Positions 1-5,547 of a stretch of DNA of 8,343 bases are shown here, piece after piece. Origin of the DNA: an uncultured Eggerthellaceae bacterium (GTDB lineage: Bacteria; Actinomycetota; Coriobacteriia; Coriobacteriales; Eggerthellaceae); NCBI GenBank assembly GCA_934670115.1, contig CAKUOV010000066.1:1-8343 (forward strand), written 5' to 3'. The notes below the pieces were generated by a model, which was not told the origin of the DNA, searched no databases, and was given only the letters and a program-made list of their open reading frames with translations. Each line of letters opens with the position of its first letter. Position 1 is the stretch's first letter. The position numbers and the translations under genes were made by a program.

Positions 1-452
1 TCGGAGTCAATCGGCATAAGAGCGCCCGCGTGCCCCGCGCGCGCATCAAGCTGCGCAGCCAAGGGCATAATCAAGTCGCCGCCCACAACCAGCGACTCCT
101 TATTTGCCAGCGCCAAGACCTTGCCCGCACGCAGCGTTTCGTAGCTCACGCGCAAACCTGCAGCTCCCACCAGGGAATTCACTACAACATCAACGTCATC
201 GGCTTGAATCAAGTCCAAAACCGCCTGGAAACCAAAACGGCAACCTTCGGGCACATCTGCGCTGCCCGCCAGGTCATCGCGGCCAATCGCGCAGTTCTTA
301 ACGCCAAATTCCTTCGTCTGAGCAGCCAGAACACTCGCACGACTGCCCACAGCCAACGCAGTAACTTTCAGCTTATCTGCATGCTGGCGACACACATCAA
401 GCGTTTGCGTTCCAATAGAGCCCGAAGATCCTAAAACAGCGATTCGTTTCAT
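1..452 (-). CDS. dxr: 1-deoxy-D-xylulose 5-phosphate reductoisomerase, N-terminal part (runs off the window)
   Basis: Dxr (IspC) is the cytoplasmic enzyme that rearranges and reduces DXP to 2-C-methyl-D-erythritol 4-phosphate with NADPH and a divalent metal, the committed step of the MEP isoprenoid pathway. Only 150 complete codons are present; the family is about 380-400 residues long. The protein opens with MKRIAVLGSSGSIG, the NADPH-binding Rossmann loop (GSSGSIG, residues 8-14). LANKES follows at 115-120, and the visible part ends at PIDS (147-150), just where the family's metal-binding P-[VI]-D-S-E-H motif falls; Asp149 is the expected metal ligand. The ATG is preceded 4 nt upstream by AAGAAGG, which overlaps the TAA stop of cdsA, leaving 9 nt between the genes. 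This supports the start and suggests translational coupling. Its position after cdsA is the standard bacterial arrangement, and rseP would be expected next outside the window. Confidence 0.96.
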   Translation of the reverse strand, partial: MKRIAVLGSSGSIGTQTLDVCRQHADKLKVTALAVGSRASVLAAQTKEFGVKNCAIGRDDLAGSADVPEGCRFGFQAVLDLIQADDVDVVVNSLVGAAGLRVSYETLRAGKVLALANKESLVVGGDLIMPLAAQLDARAGHAGALMPIDS

Positions 453-456
453 ATTG

Positions 457-463
457 CCTTCTT
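457..463 (-). promoter_or_regulatory. Ribosome binding site of dxr, overlapping the cdsA stop codon
   Basis: AAGAAGG lies 4 nt before the dxr ATG and shares two bases with the TAA stop of cdsA (462-464). Ribosomes ending cdsA would stop on top of the dxr initiation site, a layout typical of coupled translation. The motif and overlap are seen directly; coupling is inferred. Confidence 0.75.
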
Positions 464-1466
464 AAAACACCACGTTGATGCAGCCGCCAAACGTCAAAAG
501 AACAAATGCCACCGCTGCCGCAATAAACATCGAGTCGGTACGGTCAAGCAAGCCGCCGTGACCAGGCATAATAGTACCCGAGTCCTTTACGCCGGAATTG
601 CGCTTGATGCGGCTTTCCGCAAGGTCGCCCAAAACACTCATCAGACCGCAAATCAATCCAAAGATAAGCGCCTGCGGCACCGAAATGGTTACACCCGGAA
701 CAACAACGAACACGCACCACACCGCCATCGAGGTCACAATGCCGGCAACAAAGCCTTCCCAGCTTTTCTTCGGGCTAATGTGCGGCGCCAGCTTATGCTT
801 GCCAATCTTGCTTCCCACCAGGTACGCCATACCGTCGTTGAGCCACACACTCGCGAAAATCACGAACAGCGCCAACGAGCTATACGGCCACTCCATGGCG
901 GTGTCAATCAGCACAAAGCTCGAGAGCAACAGGCCCGTGTAGTGAGCGCCAAAGAAGCTCACGCCCACATCGGCAATGCGCGCGCGCAGCCAAAACACGT
1001 ACCACACCAACAGCGCCAAAAGCAGCAGCAACGACACCATCATGCAACCCGCCAAGCCCCATAAATGAGCAGCCGGCGGAAAAGCAACTGCGCCGATAAT
1101 GCCTAAAACCTCGTTGGGCAATTTCGAGTCTTTGCGCAGCATGAAGTAGAACTCGCCCGCGCAAATGCCCGCTGTCACCGAAAGCATTACAACTAAACCC
1201 CAGCCGCCCAAAACAATGCCAGCCAGCGTCAGCACAATGTAGATGAAACCAGTACGCAAACGAACCTGCAGGTCAGAGGCGTTCTTGAAACGATTTGGCG
1301 TCTTTTTATACGCCGCGTCTTTTATGCGCTCGCCACGCGTAGGCTCGGTGCGATCCTGCTCATTCGAGCCATCGTTATAGCGGCTCTGACGAAACTTATC
1401 GCGAAACGTGCCTGGCTCAGGGTCATGCGGCCATTCCTGCATGTCGCGGTTATCTTGTTCGGACAT
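462..1466 (-). CDS. cdsA: Phosphatidate cytidylyltransferase (CDP-diglyceride synthase)
   Basis: CdsA is an integral membrane enzyme that makes CDP-diacylglycerol from CTP and phosphatidic acid, the precursor of bacterial phospholipids. The 334-residue protein carries a full family signature at 285-311: S285, K288-R289, K294-D295, PGHGG (301-305) and D308-R309-x-D311, including the metal-binding acidic residues. Before it come several hydrophobic spans (about 72-110, 118-160, 170-190, 195-215 and 238-280), with one more at the C-terminus (312-333). The first ~68 residues are hydrophilic and strongly charged, rich in D, E, R, K, N and Q. They precede the first membrane segment and have no counterpart in the compact ~285-residue E. 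coli-type enzyme. The start is supported by GGAGGTG 10 nt upstream, inside the end of uppS; the two genes are 2 nt apart. Function is very secure; the role of the N-terminal tail is unknown. Confidence 0.96.
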   Translation of the reverse strand: MSEQDNRDMQEWPHDPEPGTFRDKFRQSRYNDGSNEQDRTEPTRGERIKDAAYKKTPNRFKNASDLQVRLRTGFIYIVLTLAGIVLGGWGLVVMLSVTAGICAGEFYFMLRKDSKLPNEVLGIIGAVAFPPAAHLWGLAGCMMVSLLLLLALLVWYVFWLRARIADVGVSFFGAHYTGLLLSSFVLIDTAMEWPYSSLALFVIFASVWLNDGMAYLVGSKIGKHKLAPHISPKKSWEGFVAGIVTSMAVWCVFVVVPGVTISVPQALIFGLICGLMSVLGDLAESRIKRNSGVKDSGTIMPGHGGLLDRTDSMFIAAAVAFVLLTFGGCINVVF

Positions 1467-1468
1467 GA

Positions 1469-2245
1469 CTACTTCACACCTCCGAATCGACGATCGCGCC
1501 CTTGATACTGCAGCAAAGCACGCAAAAACTCATAACGATCGAAATCGGGCCATAAAACATCGGTTACCACAAATTCAGAATAGGCAATCTGCCATAAAAG
1601 GAAATTGGAGATACGCATCTCGCCGCTCGTGCGAATGAGCAGCTCAGGGTCGGGGATATCGCTGGTATACAGGAATTTCGCGAAGGTCTCTTCGGTGCAC
1701 TCCAGCTCTTCACCCCGTTCATGCGCTCCCCGCGCTGCCTGGGCGAATGCTGCCGCCGCATCCACAATCTCCTTGCGACCGCCGTAATTCACCGCAACAA
1801 CCAGCGTCATGCCCGAATTGTCTTTCGTGGTCTCCCACGCTTGCTTGAACGCATCACGCGTTTTCGGCGGCAGCATGGACAAGTCGCCAATAGTCTTCAC
1901 GCGCACGTGTTCTTTATGCAGCTCCGCCACTTCGGCCAACATGGTTTTTGCGAACAAATCCATGAGCCCGATGACTTCTTCGGGCGGGCGCTTCCAGTTC
2001 TCAGAGGAGAAGGAATAGATAGTCAAGTAGCGAATACCCAGGTCAGAAGCCATGCGAATAGATTCACGAACAGCCTCGATTCCTGCTTTATGCCCGCTCA
2101 ACCTATTTTTGCCGCGCGCTTTCGCCCAGCGCCCGTTGCCATCCATAATCAATGCAACGTGCTTCGGAATACGCTCCAGATCAAGCGCTTTCGGATCAAG
2201 ACCCTCGGGAGGGCTCGGGTATATGTAGTCCAGTGGCTTATTCAT
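1469..2245 (-). CDS. uppS: Isoprenyl transferase (undecaprenyl diphosphate synthase, cis-prenyltransferase)
   Basis: This is a soluble cis-prenyltransferase that adds isopentenyl diphosphate units to farnesyl diphosphate, giving the polyprenyl diphosphate (usually C55) that becomes the carrier for peptidoglycan and other cell-wall glycans. The 258-residue protein has the family pattern in order: HVALIMDGNGRWAKARG (29-45), with catalytic Asp35 and the diphosphate-binding GNGR loop; GHKAG (51-55); YSFSSENWKRP (77-87); and C-terminal RTSGE-x-R-x-SNFLLWQ (205-219), followed by VLWPDF (230-235). The RTSG form, with Ser, is common in Gram-positive and actinobacterial members, where E. coli has RTGG. 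About 20 residues precede the usual core start. The ATG has GGAAGGAGGG 5 nt upstream. The exact chain length made cannot be read from the sequence; actinobacteria also have shorter-chain relatives. Confidence 0.96.
   Translation of the reverse strand: MNKPLDYIYPSPPEGLDPKALDLERIPKHVALIMDGNGRWAKARGKNRLSGHKAGIEAVRESIRMASDLGIRYLTIYSFSSENWKRPPEEVIGLMDLFAKTMLAEVAELHKEHVRVKTIGDLSMLPPKTRDAFKQAWETTKDNSGMTLVVAVNYGGRKEIVDAAAAFAQAARGAHERGEELECTEETFAKFLYTSDIPDPELLIRTSGEMRISNFLLWQIAYSEFVVTDVLWPDFDRYEFLRALLQYQGRDRRFGGVK
1477..1483 (-). promoter_or_regulatory. Ribosome binding site of cdsA inside the uppS 3' end
   Basis: GGAGGTG, a near-perfect Shine-Dalgarno sequence, lies in the last codons of uppS, 10 nt before the cdsA ATG. 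It fixes the start that gives the long charged N-terminal tail of CdsA, and shows that cdsA translation starts from an mRNA region read by uppS ribosomes. Confidence 0.75.
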
Positions 2246-2275
2246 ACAAGCCCTCCTTCCAGTAGAGGCTAGAGC

Positions 2276-2305
2276 AGTTGCGCTGTTCGGCAGAACAGCG
2301 CAACT
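2276..2305 (-). other. Perfect 13-bp hairpin in the frr-uppS spacer
   Basis: Arms 2276-2288 and 2293-2305 are exact reverse complements (minus-strand arm AGTTGCGCTGTTC) around a 4-nt loop. The promoter-proximal arm begins at the last base of the frr stop codon. No U-run follows on the minus strand, so it does not look like a standard intrinsic terminator. It fills about half of the 59-nt spacer, ahead of the uppS ribosome binding site at 2251-2260. Possible roles are mRNA 3'-end protection, a processing site, or partial attenuation between frr and uppS. Confidence 0.8.
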
Positions 2306-2862
2306 TAAACCGTCATGACCTCGGCTTCCTTCTTTTTACATGCCTCATCAATAGTCGCAATGTACTTGTCGGTCATCTTCTGGATTTCGTTCTCGTAGCG
2401 CTTCTGATCATCTTCGGGAAGGCTTTCTTCCTTGATGGTCTTGGCAATGTCGGAGTTCGCCTCGCGACGAGCATTGCGCACGGCAACACGCGCCTCTTCC
2501 GCAAACGCCTTGCACTGTTTTGCCAGCTCTTTACGACGCTCCTCGGTAAGCTGCGGGAACGGCAGGCGAATGCAGTTACCATCATTCGAAGGCGTGACAC
2601 CCAGGTCAGAAGCAAGAATAGCATGCTCAATAGCACGCAGCATGCTTTTCTCCCACGGTTCGATAACCAGAAGGTGGGCATCGGGGGACTTCACGGCAGC
2701 CACCTGGTTCACGGGCGTGGGCACGCCATAATAATCAACCTTGATGCGATCAAGCACCATGGCGTTCGCGCGACCAGTACGGACGCTTGCAAAGTTGTAG
2801 TCCAGCGATTCGAGCGCCTTTTTCATATGCTCATCAGCAGATTCTTTAATCATATCAAGCAT
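2305..2862 (-). CDS. frr: Ribosome recycling factor
   Basis: RRF works with EF-G in the cytoplasm to split post-termination ribosomes after peptide release. The 185-residue length equals the family norm. The N-terminal helix (MLDMIKESADEHMKKALESL) leads into FASVRTGRA (24-32), the conserved arginine-bearing stretch of the three-helix bundle. The central beta domain includes YYGVPTPVNQVAAV (44-57) and IEPWEKSMLRAIEHAI (67-82), followed by GVTPSNDGNCIRLPFPQLTEERRKEL (88-113) and a C-terminal charged helix pair. The start has AAAGGA 8 nt upstream; an in-frame ATG three codons later (2853) is also possible but would be less well spaced. It lies 32 nt downstream of pyrH, its usual neighbour, and ends in the hairpin before uppS. 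Confidence 0.97.
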   Translation of the reverse strand: MLDMIKESADEHMKKALESLDYNFASVRTGRANAMVLDRIKVDYYGVPTPVNQVAAVKSPDAHLLVIEPWEKSMLRAIEHAILASDLGVTPSNDGNCIRLPFPQLTEERRKELAKQCKAFAEEARVAVRNARREANSDIAKTIKEESLPEDDQKRYENEIQKMTDKYIATIDEACKKKEAEVMTV

Positions 2863-2894
2863 GGTGGTGTCCTTTCCCTTCCTTGTTTTTGACC

Positions 2895-3608
2895 CTACTC
2901 AACCACGGTGCCCACGGCTTCGCCACGCAGCGCGGCAGCAATGTTGCCCTTGCCATCAAGGTTGAACACCATAATGGGCAGGCTGTTATCCATGCACAAA
3001 GACGTTGCCGCCGCATCCATCACGTGCAGGTCACGCGCCAGAACCTCTTTGTAGGAAATGCGATCGAACTTCTTGGCGTCGGGATTCTCCACGGGGTCCT
3101 TATCGTACACGCCATCAACCTTAGTCGCCTTCATCAGCAACTCGCAGTCAAGCTCGCACGCGCGCAGAGCAGCAGCGGTGTCGGTCGTGAAATACGGATT
3201 GCCCGAACCTGCGGCGAAAATGACCACGCGACCCTTCTCCAAATGGCGCACTGCCTTGCGACGGATGAACGACTCGCATACTTCCTGCATGGAAATAGCG
3301 CTCTGAACTCGGGTTTCAATACCGTGACGCTCGAATGCTTCTTGCAGAGCCAGCGAATTCATAACGGTTGCCAGCATGCCAATGTAGTCTGCCTGAGAGC
3401 GATCCATGCCTTCGGCTGCGCCCGCCATACCACGGAAGATGTTGCCGCCGCCCACAACAATGCACAGCTCAACGCCGTCAACAACATCTACCAGCTCTTC
3501 AGCAAGGTCGTCAACAACCTTGGGGTCAATGCCGTAGCCTTGGCTTCCTGCAAGAGCCTCACCGGACAGTTTCAGCAAAACGCGCTTATAAGCGTACTCT
3601 TCAGACAT
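2895..3608 (-). CDS. pyrH: UMP kinase (uridylate kinase)
   Basis: PyrH phosphorylates UMP to UDP with ATP in pyrimidine nucleotide synthesis; it is a hexameric member of the amino-acid-kinase fold, usually controlled by GTP and UTP. The 237-residue protein shows KLSGEAL (13-19), the glycine-rich nucleotide loop GGGNIFRG (53-60), ADYIGMLATVMN (73-84), the UMP-site segment AAGSGNPYFTTDTAAALRA (132-150), and KATKVDGVYDKDP (160-172) near the ATP site. I chose the ATG at 3608 because GGAAGG lies 6 nt upstream and the protein then begins a few residues before the family core. The frame stays open for 24 more codons to 3680, but that stretch runs through the terminator hairpin and is not family-like. 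It heads the pyrH-frr-uppS-cdsA-dxr cluster; rpsB-tsf, its usual upstream neighbours, are not here. Confidence 0.97.
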   Translation of the reverse strand: MSEEYAYKRVLLKLSGEALAGSQGYGIDPKVVDDLAEELVDVVDGVELCIVVGGGNIFRGMAGAAEGMDRSQADYIGMLATVMNSLALQEAFERHGIETRVQSAISMQEVCESFIRRKAVRHLEKGRVVIFAAGSGNPYFTTDTAAALRACELDCELLMKATKVDGVYDKDPVENPDAKKFDRISYKEVLARDLHVMDAAATSLCMDNSLPIMVFNLDGKGNIAAALRGEAVGTVVE

Positions 3609-3614
3609 AGTGGT

Positions 3615-3620
3615 CCTTCC
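3615..3620 (-). promoter_or_regulatory. Ribosome binding site that decides the pyrH start
   Basis: GGAAGG lies 6 nt before the ATG at 3608. The alternative upstream ATG (3680) lies inside the terminator hairpin, so this site favours the shorter, family-length UMP kinase. Confidence 0.75.
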
Positions 3621-3659
3621 ACCGTTGATTACATAGTTCCTTACAGTGTACCCGAAAAC

Positions 3660-3692
3660 AGAAAAGGCCAAGCGGAACACTCAGCCTTTTCT
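3660..3692 (-). terminator. Intrinsic terminator after htrA, upstream of pyrH
   Basis: On the minus strand the arms AGAAAAGGC and GCCTTTTCT pair perfectly over 9 bp, and the stem continues for 6 more pairs (three of them G-T wobbles) to a 3-nt TTC loop, giving 15 pairs. The U-rich tract TTTTCTGTTTTC begins in the descending arm. On the plus strand the wobbles become mismatches, although T-runs also follow there (CTTGCTTTTT), so action in both directions is possible but weaker. It starts about 105 nt past the htrA stop and ends 51 nt before the pyrH ATG, so it should separate the two transcription units. Confidence 0.7.
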
Positions 3693-3797
3693 TGCTTTTT
3701 CCAAAGCCCTTGTACGTTTTTTCACGCTTCACGCGGTGTCATTCGCATGCTTGCGCACCCACACTTCCGCACACGCACACCCGCAACACTTGCACAC
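3693..3797 (-). other. htrA 3' spacer, GT-rich and without genes
   Basis: This is the spacer between the htrA stop and the terminator. On the minus strand it is dominated by repeats of GTGTG/GTGCG type (about 3750-3797), a low-complexity tract. I see no ORF with a ribosome binding site and no further hairpin of note. It is probably just the 3' untranslated part of the htrA message. Confidence 0.4.
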
Positions 3798-5222
3798 CTA
3801 TGCGTTAGAAGTTGATCCCCTATGCAGAAGCGAGCTTGAAGTGCTGCTCTCGGTGGCATCGGAGCCCAGCTCAACCGTTGCCGTCTTCTCTTTGCCATCG
3901 CGATTGTACGTGACTTCAATCGTATCGCCCGGGCTCTTCAAGCGCACGGCAATCATCAGGTCGCTTGCAGATGTCACCGTGATGTCGTCCACCTTCGTAA
4001 TGATGTCGCCCACTTCCAGTCCGGCATTGTCTGCACTGGAATCGGCAATCACCGAAGAAATATAGGCACCCGAAGAAGCAGGGAGCTTATAACGCTGCGC
4101 CAGCGAAGACGTTACCGAGACCAGCGTCACGCCCAACTGTGCGTGAGATGGCGTTTTGCCTTCGATAATCGTGTTTGCAATTTCCATGGCGTAATTCACC
4201 GGAATTGCGAAACCAACGCCGGAGTAATTGCCGGAATAGCTGGTGATCAGGGTGTTTATACCAATAAGCTTGCCTTGCGAATCCACCAGCGCGCCACCGG
4301 AGTTGCCCGGGTTAATAGCGGCATCGGTCTGAATCAGGTTCACATAAATCGACGTGCCCGAGCTGCTTGAATTCTCGGAGCTCATGATTTGCGAACGGCT
4401 TGTTGCAGAAACAATGCCTGTTGCCACCGAGGACTCCAGGCCAAAGGGGCTGCCAATGGTCATAACCCATTCGCCCGTGGTCAGGTTATCGGAATCGCCA
4501 ATCGCAATGGGGGTCAGACCCGATGCACCCGTAAGCTTGATAACAGCCAGGTCAGAGCTTTCATCGGTGCCCACAATCGTCGCGTCGTATTCCGTGCCAT
4601 TCGCGGAAACCTTCAGCGCGTCGGCGCCTTCAATCACGTGGTAATTCGTAAGAACATAACCATCGGCGCTCAGGATAACGCCACTTCCCAGCGAGGACTG
4701 AGAAAGCTCATCGGAGCTCGAATTGCCAAAGCCGTACAGAGAATAACCGCTTTGCTTGGAGTACACGTAAATGCAGCACACTGAAGGCGTGGTTTTCTCG
4801 GCAATGACTTCTGCCAAGTTCGCGTCTTCACCCTTCACCGTAATCGAGGTCGAGTCGTTCGAGCCCAGATTAACGGAACCCGAAGTCGAGCCGCTGGAAT
4901 CCGTATCCGCGGATAGCGCGCCAAACAGCACACCACCAGCCAAAATGCACGCTACTGCAGCACCCAAGAATCCCATTAGAAACGTTTTCAAGCCGCTGCT
5001 TTTCGCAGAAGGCGCCTTTGCCGGAGCCGCCGTGTAAGCGGGGGCCGTGTAAGCAGATGCGGTTTGCGCCTGCGAAGCAGCCGATGAAGAGGCCTGTGCT
5101 TGCGGTTCGGTCTGCGCGCCCCCTTGCGACGCAGACGTTACGGGCGGACGCAAAGGCTCACCGGTCTGAGAGTCGTAGCGCGGATAGTACGTTTTATCGT
5201 CATCGTTTGAAAAATCAGACAT
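3798..5222 (-). CDS. Membrane-anchored trypsin-like serine protease with PDZ domain (HtrA/DegP family)
   Basis: HtrA proteases degrade or refold damaged proteins on the outer side of the cytoplasmic membrane. The 474-residue protein has a cytoplasmic N-terminal tail (1-77), acidic at first and then low-complexity A/S/Q/T/P; a single membrane segment (about 80-103); a Ser/Gly-rich linker (about 105-128); the protease domain (about 135-355); and one PDZ domain (about 361-452) with a short Ser/Thr tail. The catalytic triad is visible: His195 in LTNYHV, Asp224 in SSDLAVIKL and Ser308 in NPGNSGGAL. There is no cleavable signal peptide; the N-in, C-out topology is like that of Gram-positive HtrA and HtrB. 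AGGAGGA lies 4 nt before the ATG. It follows a 304-bp gap with a probable promoter and ends before an intrinsic terminator, so it may be transcribed alone. Family and catalytic competence are secure; the particular orthologue name is not. Confidence 0.95.
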   Translation of the reverse strand: MSDFSNDDDKTYYPRYDSQTGEPLRPPVTSASQGGAQTEPQAQASSSAASQAQTASAYTAPAYTAAPAKAPSAKSSGLKTFLMGFLGAAVACILAGGVLFGALSADTDSSGSTSGSVNLGSNDSTSITVKGEDANLAEVIAEKTTPSVCCIYVYSKQSGYSLYGFGNSSSDELSQSSLGSGVILSADGYVLTNYHVIEGADALKVSANGTEYDATIVGTDESSDLAVIKLTGASGLTPIAIGDSDNLTTGEWVMTIGSPFGLESSVATGIVSATSRSQIMSSENSSSSGTSIYVNLIQTDAAINPGNSGGALVDSQGKLIGINTLITSYSGNYSGVGFAIPVNYAMEIANTIIEGKTPSHAQLGVTLVSVTSSLAQRYKLPASSGAYISSVIADSSADNAGLEVGDIITKVDDITVTSASDLMIAVRLKSPGDTIEVTYNRDGKEKTATVELGSDATESSTSSSLLHRGSTSNA

Positions 5223-5226
5223 ACTT

Positions 5227-5233
5227 TCCTCCT
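5227..5233 (-). promoter_or_regulatory. Strong ribosome binding site of htrA
   Basis: AGGAGGA, a full Shine-Dalgarno sequence, lies 4 nt before the ATG and fixes the start that gives the acidic cytoplasmic tail. Confidence 0.75.
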
Positions 5234-5237
5234 GTTC

Positions 5238-5249
5238 GTTTGGGCAAAC
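5238..5249. promoter_or_regulatory. Small dyad (possible operator) in the htrA leader
   Basis: GTTTG and CAAAC form an inverted repeat around two bases, between the probable -10 box and the ribosome binding site of htrA. A site here could bind a repressor or form a tiny leader hairpin. It is only 5 bp per arm, so chance is a real alternative; no known operator such as CIRCE or HAIR is matched. Confidence 0.25.
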
Positions 5250-5260
5250 ATTACCGCCGA

Positions 5261-5290
5261 ATTATTAAAAACAGCTGAAAGCACAAGAAA
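5261..5290 (-). promoter_or_regulatory. Probable htrA promoter
   Basis: An A/T-rich patch on the minus strand carries AATAAT at 5261-5266 (5 of 6 matches to TATAAT), inside TTTTTAATAATT. The -35 region is weak: TTTCTT lies 18 nt upstream and TTGTGC 14 nt upstream, neither a good TTGACA match. This is the only clear AT-rich -10 candidate in the gap, and it would give a leader of about 30 nt. It may depend on an activator or an alternative sigma factor. Assignment is by eye. Confidence 0.35.
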
Positions 5291-5365
5291 CGACACAAAA
5301 CCGTCTTTGTCCCGTTACTTTTGCTTCACACTTCCCATGAGTAGCCGGGAATCCCTTACCACATG

Positions 5366-5462
5366 CCTTCATGCTACAGAGAGGGGGCCGCCATCACGCG
5401 CTTTTCCTTCATGCAAAAACGCTGCAGTCGAAACCTTCTGCAAGCGCTCGAAGCAAAAACGC
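5366..5462. repeat. Degenerate direct repeats with a 40-bp period
   Basis: Two short words recur at exactly 40-bp spacing: CCTTCATGC at 5366-5374 and 5406-5414, and GCAAAAACGC at 5413-5422 and 5453-5462. A CCTT at 5434 and 5474 keeps the same phase, and a weaker GCAAAC appears at 5491. The bases between differ, so this is at best an eroded tandem duplication or spaced binding sites. Confidence 0.45.
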
Positions 5463-5510
5463 GGACGACGCCCCCTTGTTGCTTAACCAAGCAAACAATC
5501 AGGCGGCAAC

Positions 5511-5547
5511 GAAGAAAAACCCTTGATTACACGCGTGCCTGAGGGTT
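5511..5547 (-). terminator. Possible intrinsic terminator of the zinc-ribbon gene
   Basis: On the minus strand AACCCT (5542-5547), in the last codons of the gene, can pair with AGGGTT (5518-5523) past the stop, followed by TTTCTTC. The palindrome CACGCGTG sits in the 18-nt loop and could form an inner stem. The outer stem is only 6 bp, so strength is doubtful. Confidence 0.35.

Larger units (their letters stand above)
5223..5526. other. 304-bp intergenic region upstream of htrA
   Basis: No credible gene is seen in either strand. On the minus strand it holds, in order, a weak terminator-like end of the zinc-ribbon gene (5518-5547, overlapping its 3' end), a small hairpin (arms TTGCTT/AAGCAA, 5479-5494), degenerate ~40-bp direct repeats (5366-5494), a short GGGATTCCC dyad (about 5347-5355), and the probable htrA promoter, leader dyad and ribosome binding site (5227-5290). 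The complementary GGGGGC and GCCCCC blocks near 5470-5476 and 5382-5388 could form a long-range stem. A small untranslated RNA is possible but unsupported beyond these structures. Confidence 0.6.

Noticed and set aside
30..434. Plus-strand open frame of 134 codons
   Set aside because: It is the reverse complement of dxr, whose cofactor and metal-site motifs are clear on the minus strand.
3609..3680. Upstream ATG that would extend PyrH by 24 residues
   Set aside because: The stretch runs through the terminator hairpin, is not conserved family sequence, and the ATG at 3608 has a proper ribosome binding site.
2883..3815. Long plus-strand open frame of 310 codons
   Set aside because: It lies almost wholly antisense to pyrH, whose protein is unmistakable. 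The translation shows no family motifs and no ribosome binding site was found, so it is a codon-usage shadow.
5479..5494. TTGCTT/AAGCAA hairpin as terminator of the zinc-ribbon gene
   Set aside because: The stem has 6 AT-rich pairs and no T-run follows on the minus strand (CAACAAGG).
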